Positions 58,446 to 64,000 of a stretch of DNA of 64,000 bases are shown in pieces. The stretch comes from Vibrio splendidus (lineage in GTDB: Bacteria > Pseudomonadota > Gammaproteobacteria > Enterobacterales > Vibrionaceae). The position numbers were made by a program, and so were the translations under genes. The stretch is taken from positions 1,178,001 to 1,242,000 of the forward strand of contig NZ_AP025509.1 of NCBI RefSeq assembly GCF_024347615.1, in the 5' to 3' direction. Positions within the stretch are counted from its first letter, which is position 1; each line of letters begins with the position of its first letter. The notes below the pieces were generated by a model. That model was not told the origin of the DNA, searched no databases, and saw nothing but the letters and a program-made list of their open reading frames with translations.

Positions 58446-59777
58446 TTACTCGTCGTCCACTTTTGGTGCGACTTTCTTCTTAGGGATAAACACGGTATCA
58501 CCCACAGCCACATTTTGGTGGAAGCTCTTATCACGCTTAACCGGTTTCTTCGGCGTTTTCTTAACTTGGGTGCTGGTCTTCTTCTTCGCAGGTCCGCCTT
58601 TAGCAAAAGCAGGTTTACGAGGCTTAATACCTTTGAATTTACCTTTTAGACCTTCAAGCACAGAGAAAGTAAGATCTTGTTGAAGGTAAAGCTCAACACG
58701 CTTAAAGCTGTCCCAGTCTTTTGGACCAACCAAAGAGATTGCATCACCTTTGTTACCCGCACGACCAGTACGACCAACGCGGTGCACGTACTCTTCTGTA
58801 TGCTTAGGCATATCAAAGTTGATAACGTGGCTTACGTTTGGAATATCGATACCACGCGAAGCAACATCGGTTGTTACCAAGATCTTGTAAACCGCACGCT
58901 CAAATTGACTCATGATCGCGTTACGTTGCGTTTGGTTTAGGTTGCCACTCAATGCAACGGCTTTAAGCTTCTTCTCGTTTAACTTATCCGTTAAACGATC
59001 AGTATCGGCACGAGTTGCAGTGAAGATCATCACCTGACGGTATTCAGCTTCTTCAATCACACGATCCAAAATCGCTTCTTTATGATCGAGGTGGTCACAC
59101 AGGTAGAACTTCTGAGTGATATCAAGGTGCTGCTCGTTAGAAACACCAACAGAGATACGCTTGGGTGCGTCTAGCATTTCATTTGCAATGCCATTCACTT
59201 CCGCGTGATCAAGCGTCGCAGAGAACATCAACGTTTGACGACGACGGTGCTTAGCTGCATTCGCAATGCGACGCAATTCAGGTGCGAAACCTAAATCCAG
59301 CATACGGTCAGCTTCATCAAGAATTAGCGTTTCAACACCATCTAAAAACAGTGAGCGGTGCTCAAGGTGATCGGCCAGACGACCTGGAGTCGCAACAATA
59401 AAACGAGGGTACTTACGCAGGGCTTTAACTTGGTCGTTAAAGTTTTCGCCACCCAAGATAAGTGTGGCTTCGTAAGACAGACCGCCAAGCATGCTACGCA
59501 GCTCGCCGTAAACTTGTTTTGCTAGCTCACGAGTAGGAGCCAAAATTACACCACGAGGATCTTTAGCAGAAAACGCTTTTGTTTTTAATGCTTTATGTAT
59601 CATCGGCAACACAAACGCCAATGTTTTACCTGATCCCGTTTTTGATGAAGCCAATAGATCCTTACCAGCAATAGCAACAGGGATCGCTTTTGATTGGATC
59701 TCTGTCGCTTTCTTGAAGTCGTAATGTTTTAAGTTCTTCAGTAAGCGGTTATCTAAGCCTAAATCTTTAAAGTGCAA
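58446..59777 (-). CDS. DEAD-box ATP-dependent RNA helicase
   Basis: This is an RNA unwinding enzyme of the cytoplasm, 443 residues. Motifs in order: Q (FKKATEIQSKAIP), I (ASSKTGSGKT), Ia (PTRELAKQ), TPGRLADH, II (DEADRMLD), III (SAT), V (TTDVASRGIDIP), VI (HRVGRTGRAG). The C-terminal 65 residues are Lys/Pro-rich and basic (AKGGPAKKKTSTQVKKTPKKPVKR), an RNA-binding tail. It resembles the RhlE/SrmB group; I leave the symbol open. It is probably involved in ribosome assembly or cold growth. Confidence 0.93.
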   Translation of the reverse strand: MHFKDLGLDNRLLKNLKHYDFKKATEIQSKAIPVAIAGKDLLASSKTGSGKTLAFVLPMIHKALKTKAFSAKDPRGVILAPTRELAKQVYGELRSMLGGLSYEATLILGGENFNDQVKALRKYPRFIVATPGRLADHLEHRSLFLDGVETLILDEADRMLDLGFAPELRRIANAAKHRRRQTLMFSATLDHAEVNGIANEMLDAPKRISVGVSNEQHLDITQKFYLCDHLDHKEAILDRVIEEAEYRQVMIFTATRADTDRLTDKLNEKKLKAVALSGNLNQTQRNAIMSQFERAVYKILVTTDVASRGIDIPNVSHVINFDMPKHTEEYVHRVGRTGRAGNKGDAISLVGPKDWDSFKRVELYLQQDLTFSVLEGLKGKFKGIKPRKPAFAKGGPAKKKTSTQVKKTPKKPVKRDKSFHQNVAVGDTVFIPKKKVAPKVDDE

Positions 59778-60138
59778 AGGACTCTCCAGTCATGATGGTA
59801 TTGAATAAAATTAATTTAACGTGACATGATACCGCGAAAGTACTTTATAAGGATAGAGATCACAGTAAATTTATCCTTTTATCTGATGTTAACTAGAACA
59901 TTGTATGCGTTGCTAACAAAGGGACCACTCTCCAAAGTAGTATCAAAACGACCTCGAACCCCCTCATCTCAGAAATGAGACAGAACGTGATGCTTAGCTA
60001 ATTACCTCAAAAATTTAGCAATTTCTTTAGTTATTGTTTTTGCAGTTAAAAAATTAGTCGCTACAATCATTAATGAAGCGACTATATGATAAAGAATGTA
60101 TAGCGCATCTTTTGATGATAAATAAGCAAGGAGTTCTT
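59778..60138. other. gap before lpp
   Basis: This stretch carries the divergent promoters of the helicase and lpp genes. It is AT-rich with no clear motif or small gene. AAGGAG at 60129-60134 is the lpp ribosome-binding site. Confidence 0.5.
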
Positions 60139-60405
60139 ATGAATAAGACGTTAATCGCAGCTGCAGCCTCAGTATTTATTTTAGCTGGTTGTTCTTCAGA
60201 GCCTGAAGAAGCAGCGGTATCAGAAATGGACCAACTAACTAACCAAGTTGCTGAGCTAAGCAGCGAAGTAGAAGCACTTAAGAGTGACAAAGCGGCTGCT
60301 GAAATGAAAGCTCAAGAAGCATCAGCTGCGGCTATGGCAGCAAAAGAAGAAGCGGATCGTGCTAACGACCGTATCGACAACATTGCTGAGTCTTACACTA
60401 AGTAA
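60139..60405 (+). CDS. lpp: major outer-membrane lipoprotein (Lpp, Braun type)
   Basis: This is an abundant coiled-coil lipoprotein linking the outer membrane to peptidoglycan. The start at 60139 has consensus AAGGAG; the frame upstream (60073) is rejected. It has 88 residues with lipobox ILAGC (Cys18) and a heptad-repeat mature part (MDQLTNQVAELSSEVEALKSDKAAAEMKAQEA). It ends SYTK; the terminal lysine is the group attached to peptidoglycan by L,D-transpeptidases. A probable such enzyme is the next gene, convergently oriented. Confidence 0.92.
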   Translation: MNKTLIAAAASVFILAGCSSEPEEAAVSEMDQLTNQVAELSSEVEALKSDKAAAEMKAQEASAAAMAAKEEADRANDRIDNIAESYTK

Positions 60406-60469
60406 TTGAGATAGAAGCTCAATGAAGCTGTAGATTTCAAAAGACGTATATACATGCAGTAAATTGACA

Positions 60470-60500
60470 ACACCACCTCTTTCGAGGTGGTGTTTTTTTA
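60470..60500. terminator. lpp terminator
   Basis: CACCACCTC (60471-60479) pairs with GAGGTGGTG (60484-60492) and is followed by TTTTTTTA. Confidence 0.9.
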
Positions 60501-60551
60501 TTTAGGGAAAAGAGAAAGAAGGCTATGGGGCTTTACTCACAACCGATAAAA

Positions 60552-61649
60552 TTAGAACTCAATCACAGGCGGTGCAATTTCAACAGGCACACCATTTTGA
60601 GCAAAGATGACGGCTTTGGCTTTTGAATTAGGAAGATCAGCGTCTTCAAGCCACCATTTTAGTTCAACAGGGATTTGCAGTAATTTCTTAGAGCCATCAC
60701 TTCGCGTCAAAGGTTCGTGAGCCTCAACAAATACACTTCTATCCGGCTCTAAAGACACCTTAATAGGCTCATCGATTATTGTGACTTGTTCACCACGACT
60801 CACCTGTTCAAAAAGCCACTCAATATCTTTAGGTTCCATACGGATACACCCAGAACTGACTCTCAAACCTATCCCGAAATCCTTATTAGTACCATGTATC
60901 AGATAATCACCAGCACCATAAGCAAGTCGCAGTGCATATTCACCTAAAGGATTTTCAGGCCCAGCGGGAACCACTCTTGGTAGCTCAATCCCTTTTTCTA
61001 AGTACTCTTTGCGAATTGAGTTTGGAGGAGTCCAAGTCGGGTTTGGACGTTTTTGGCTTATCTTAGTGATCATTTCGGGAGTATCACGCCCTACTCGTCC
61101 AATACCGACAGGGAAGACATGCACCTGATTTTTCTCAGGCTCAAAGTAGTACAACCTCAACTCTGCAAGGTTAATCACAATGCCTTTTCTCGGAGTATCC
61201 GGCAGAATCAAACGGCTAGGAATGCTTAACACATAGCCTTCAGCAGGAAGAAAAGGATCGACCCCTTTGTTTGCCGCCATTAAAGAGAGAAAGCCAATAT
61301 CGTATTGCTTTGCAATGATCGCCAAGGTTTCACCCGCCGCAACTTCGTGTTGCTGTATTCTGCCCACGATACGGCTTTCTGTTGGTGGCAACTCAAAAGT
61401 TGCAGCAGACACCCACGACGAAGTCATCGCGCCAGCAAGCAAAATGATTACCCGAGCAAGTAAAGCAGTTCTCACAGCAAACAAAGTCGTTCTAGCTGTA
61501 ATCAATGCGGACTTAACAGTAATCAATGTGGACTTAACAGCAATCAATGTGGATTTAACAGCGACCAACACTAGCTTATGTAACCTTGTTTTCGTCTGTA
61601 ACTGTGTTTTCATCGAGTGCGAAGGCGTCGAGTTAGCGCAATACGACAT
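60552..61649 (-). CDS. L,D-transpeptidase with LysM domain and repeat-built N-terminus
   Basis: This is a periplasmic peptidoglycan enzyme of the YkuD/ErfK group, which cross-links peptidoglycan or anchors Lpp. It has 365 residues. After a LysM-like motif (HEVAAGETLAIIAKQYDIG, about 99-117) comes the catalytic domain with HGTN and SSGCIRM (Cys268). The first 67 residues before the export helix (RVIILLAGAMTSSWVSA) consist largely of a seven-residue repeat (VKSTLIA/T). A start at 61649 has AAGGAATT upstream; a later start at 61613 has none. The long repetitive head before the signal helix is odd. Confidence 0.88.
   Translation of the reverse strand: MSYCANSTPSHSMKTQLQTKTRLHKLVLVAVKSTLIAVKSTLITVKSALITARTTLFAVRTALLARVIILLAGAMTSSWVSAATFELPPTESRIVGRIQQHEVAAGETLAIIAKQYDIGFLSLMAANKGVDPFLPAEGYVLSIPSRLILPDTPRKGIVINLAELRLYYFEPEKNQVHVFPVGIGRVGRDTPEMITKISQKRPNPTWTPPNSIRKEYLEKGIELPRVVPAGPENPLGEYALRLAYGAGDYLIHGTNKDFGIGLRVSSGCIRMEPKDIEWLFEQVSRGEQVTIIDEPIKVSLEPDRSVFVEAHEPLTRSDGSKKLLQIPVELKWWLEDADLPNSKAKAVIFAQNGVPVEIAPPVIEF
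61468..61572. repeat. 21-bp tandem repeat in the L,D-transpeptidase gene
   Basis: Five consecutive 21-base units run 61468-61488, -61509, -61530, -61551 and -61572. Units three and four differ by one base; the others are more diverged. They are in frame and encode a seven-residue repeat. Confidence 0.85.
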
Positions 61650-61996
61650 ACAATTCCTTGGTTTGTCTCTTTATCAAAGTTTAGATTATCGCTGATCAAA
61701 CGTCTCTACAACGTATTGTTGTCTCCAAGGCAATATGCAACAGATTTAAATTTCGAGCTTTATCTTTAAATATCGAGCAATTTACCCATACAAAATCGAT
61801 TGCCTTTACGCTTTCAACATATTTGGTTATCAATATTAATAAAACTATAATGGCAAAGCGGTTTTGTGACTAAAGTCTCATGGAGCCTCGTTTTAACTCG
61901 CTAATATTGCCTCAACAAAACGAATTCAATTCAACAGAATCGGTAATTGATTAAATCCTGTTCCTATCATTACCGTTTAAACTTTGGAGAACGACC
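61650..61996. other. gap between transpeptidase and deoD
   Basis: It holds the divergent promoters. No small gene or clear operator is seen; CTTTGGAGAACGACC directly before 61997 gives the deoD ribosome-binding site (GGAG at 61985-61988). Confidence 0.5.
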
Positions 61997-62707
61997 ATGG
62001 CTACACCTCATATTAATGCTCAAGCTGGTGATTTCGCAGAAACAGTACTTATGCCGGGCGACCCGCTTCGCGCAAAATACATTGCAGAAACATTCCTTGA
62101 TGACGTGAAGCAAGTTTGTGACGTTCGCAACATGTTTGGTTACACAGGCACTTACAAAGGTAAGAAAGTTTCTGTAATGGGCCACGGTATGGGTATCCCA
62201 TCATGCTGCATCTACGTACACGAGCTTATCGCTGAATACGGCGTGAAAAACGTTATTCGCGTAGGTAGCTGTGGTGCGGTACGTGACGACGTTAAACTGA
62301 TGGACGTTGTTATCGGTATGGGTGCTTCTACAGACTCAAAAGTAAACCGTATTCGTTTCAACAATCACGACTTCGCTGCAATCGCTGATTTCGGTCTTCT
62401 AGAAGAAGCAGTAAACCAAGCACGTGCACAAGAAGTTCCAGTTAAAGTTGGTAACGTATTCTCTGCAGACCTTTTCTACACTCCAGAAGCTGACCTTTTC
62501 GAAAAAATGGAAAAGCTAGGCATCCTTGGTGTTGATATGGAAGCGGCAGGTATCTACGGTGTTGCTGCGGATCTTGGTGCTAAAGCACTAACCATCCTAA
62601 CAGTGTCTGACCACATCATCCGTGGTGAGAAATTAAGCTCTGAAGATCGTCAAAAATCTTTCAACGACATGATGAAAGTTGCTCTAGAGACTGCAATCAA
62701 CATCTAA
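61997..62707 (+). CDS. deoD: purine-nucleoside phosphorylase DeoD
   Basis: This is a hexameric bacterial purine-nucleoside phosphorylase that splits purine (deoxy)nucleosides with phosphate to base and (deoxy)ribose-1-phosphate. Its 236 residues match the E. coli length. Motifs include [12 protein letters not shown] near the start, [22 protein letters not shown], the substrate-binding [12 protein letters not shown] (about 177-188) and SDHIIRGE near the end with the catalytic Asp. No deo operon genes are adjacent, so this is a second or stand-alone copy. A 9-bp hairpin follows. Confidence 0.97.
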   Translation: MATPHINAQAGDFAETVLMPGDPLRAKYIAETFLDDVKQVCDVRNMFGYTGTYKGKKVSVMGHGMGIPSCCIYVHELIAEYGVKNVIRVGSCGAVRDDVKLMDVVIGMGASTDSKVNRIRFNNHDFAAIADFGLLEEAVNQARAQEVPVKVGNVFSADLFYTPEADLFEKMEKLGILGVDMEAAGIYGVAADLGAKALTILTVSDHIIRGEKLSSEDRQKSFNDMMKVALETAINI

Positions 62708-62742
62708 CGACTTGAATAAGATACATTGAAAAGCGTTACCCC

Positions 62743-62764
62743 GCAGCCAAGCTTACTTGGCTGC
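62743..62764. terminator. hairpin after deoD
   Basis: GCAGCCAAG (62743-62751) pairs exactly with CTTGGCTGC (62756-62764), loop CTTA, but no T-run follows. It ends 24 bases before the next gene start, so it may reduce read-through or protect the deoD transcript. Confidence 0.55.
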
Positions 62765-62788
62765 TCAAATAATCCCGAGGGGGAGATC

Positions 62789-64000
62789 GTGTCTAACGAC
62801 AAGCTGCCAAAAGATGCGGATGGTTTGCAACTCAACTTTTGTAAAACATTGGCGTGTGACAACTTTGGCTTGAGCGATGCAAAACGGTATGTTTTGCAAC
62901 ACGCAAACCCTAAGCGTCCGGCGATGGTTTGTCGTGAATGTGGAGCTTTCCCCCCCTTACTTAACAATCGTGAAGTGTTAAGCGAACTTCATCGCCTAAG
63001 ACAACTTCACAGCGATGGGCTCCCTGCTTGTCGTAATGATGATTGCGATAACTTCGGCTTATCGGTTCATACCCACAAACATCTTTACCATGCCTTCGGC
63101 TACAGTGGCGACAGGCAGCGTTATCGATGTAAAGACTGCCAGTCAACCTTCGTTGACAAGTGGTCTGGATCCAATAAAAAACTTCAGTTTCAAGAAAACC
63201 TCATGGGCTTATTGTTCATGGGTTATTCCGTACGTGAAATCTGTAGAAAATTAGAGATCAATCCAAAGACTTTCTATGATCATGTTGACCATATCGCGAG
63301 CCGTTGTCGTCGTAAATTAGCGATGATCGATGCACGATGGGTTAACCATGCGAAAGATTACGAGTTCGCATCTCACTACCAGCGTCTACAGCCACAAAGT
63401 AACAACGGTGTGGTTTGGATAGCGACTGGCGAAGCGCATTCTGGCTACATCCTTTGCCAACACGTTAACTACTCTCAAAATGAAGAGCCTTCAGGGAATG
63501 TTGATCACAATCCTTACGATGACGTTGCGCGTTTTGTATCCAAAGATCACTCATCAGAAGCGAACCTCGAACAACCTCAGCCATCTGACAAGTTGAAAGA
63601 GCGTATTGAACAGCAGTACCAAGTGATTCTAGCGAGAGGTAACGTTGAGGATCCTATGGGTAACCTCACAACATTTAGCTACCCTTCAAAAGGCGCGCTG
63701 ATTCGACCGCCTTATACCTCTTATGCTCACTTCTTACATGTGCTTGATATGTGTAATGAAGACAAGCATGTCGCTATCTATATGCCACAAGATCCATTAC
63801 TAAGATCTGCCGCTTTAAGTGTATGTTTGCCGCGCATTCAGAGTCAAAATATTGACCTTATGTATGTAGAGGAAGATCCCGGCTGGCAAGACGATCAAAG
63901 TTTCGAAAAGATCGACATCGTTCACATGAGTTGGTGGCGCGATCGTTGGGCTATCGCAAATCAAGGTGATAACCAGAAAGGTATTTGCTACCTAACGGGT
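62789..64000 (+). CDS. zinc-ribbon and HTH protein, transposase-like, 3' truncated
   Basis: The frame is open from GTG 62789 (GAGGGGGAG upstream) through the window end, 404 codons without a stop, so it is a partial gene. Two N-terminal zinc-ribbon-like units each have CxxxxCDNFGLS followed later by CxxC (cysteines 18, 23, 48, 51 and 81, 86, 114, 117). A helix-turn-helix-like part follows (GYSVREICRKLEINPKTFYDHV). This layout is like the DNA-binding half of IS1-type (InsA-like) transposases. The later VVWIATGEAHSGYI part resembles the start of a DDE domain but with Thr where the catalytic Asp would be. It may be a domesticated transposase-derived regulator; I do not recognise a named family. 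Confidence 0.7.
   Translation, partial: MSNDKLPKDADGLQLNFCKTLACDNFGLSDAKRYVLQHANPKRPAMVCRECGAFPPLLNNREVLSELHRLRQLHSDGLPACRNDDCDNFGLSVHTHKHLYHAFGYSGDRQRYRCKDCQSTFVDKWSGSNKKLQFQENLMGLLFMGYSVREICRKLEINPKTFYDHVDHIASRCRRKLAMIDARWVNHAKDYEFASHYQRLQPQSNNGVVWIATGEAHSGYILCQHVNYSQNEEPSGNVDHNPYDDVARFVSKDHSSEANLEQPQPSDKLKERIEQQYQVILARGNVEDPMGNLTTFSYPSKGALIRPPYTSYAHFLHVLDMCNEDKHVAIYMPQDPLLRSAALSVCLPRIQSQNIDLMYVEEDPGWQDDQSFEKIDIVHMSWWRDRWAIANQGDNQKGICYLTG

Overview
The window looks like a stretch of the second chromosome of a marine Vibrio, probably near the Splendidus clade. This is inferred from protein-level resemblance and gene content: a second secDF pair, a mal transport locus, a pstSCAB set without phoU, the MoxR/Bat operon, methyl-accepting chemotaxis proteins, a lipase/foldase pair with a thermolabile-hemolysin-type lipase, Lpp next to an L,D-transpeptidase, and deoD. 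I found no rRNA, tRNA, CRISPR array, intact insertion sequence or prophage. Most of the window reads as ordinary housekeeping and accessory chromosome.

Layout. 1-7200: secD-secF, a ChaA-type antiporter, DedA, MgtE and MarC membrane proteins. 7300-10100: two paralogous beta-barrel proteins and a LysR regulator. 10100-16100: an MscS-family channel coupled to a small ORF, an exported esterase, a 26-residue membrane protein, an alkyl-sulfatase homologue with altered metal ligands, and a two-gene small-protein pair. 16100-21300: AraC regulator divergent from an EamA exporter, a peptide-binding protein, a thioesterase and a small conserved-looking protein. 21600-27400: malEFG divergent from malK across a control region with MalT-like boxes. 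27500-37400: a small protein, an MCP, then the six-gene MoxR/DUF58/DUF4381/BatA/BatB-C/BatD operon. 37400-45700: a GAF-GGDEF protein, pstSCAB and a second MCP. 45700-54350: a five-gene operon behind a strong Fur box. 54500-58400: lipase foldase and lipase, divergent from a secreted GDSL lipase. 58400-64000: DEAD-box helicase, Lpp, L,D-transpeptidase, deoD and a truncated zinc-ribbon protein.

The most interesting unit is the Fur-box operon at 45723-54347. In transcription order it encodes an exported prolyl-oligopeptidase-family peptidase, a TonB-dependent receptor with a FRAP box and a nearby histidine as in heme receptors, a large secreted HExxH metalloprotease with a P domain and a GlyGly-CTERM-like tail, and two DUF1566 proteins (one a lipoprotein). 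The genes are separated by 0-9 bases. I infer a protease-coupled system for taking iron or heme from host or environmental proteins; I do not know of a description of this exact set.

Other points worth a look are several small genes with strong ribosome-binding sites, a dispersed palindromic repeat with perfect 16-bp arms, an L,D-transpeptidase whose N-terminus is built from 21-bp tandem repeats, and an unexplained gap next to malG.
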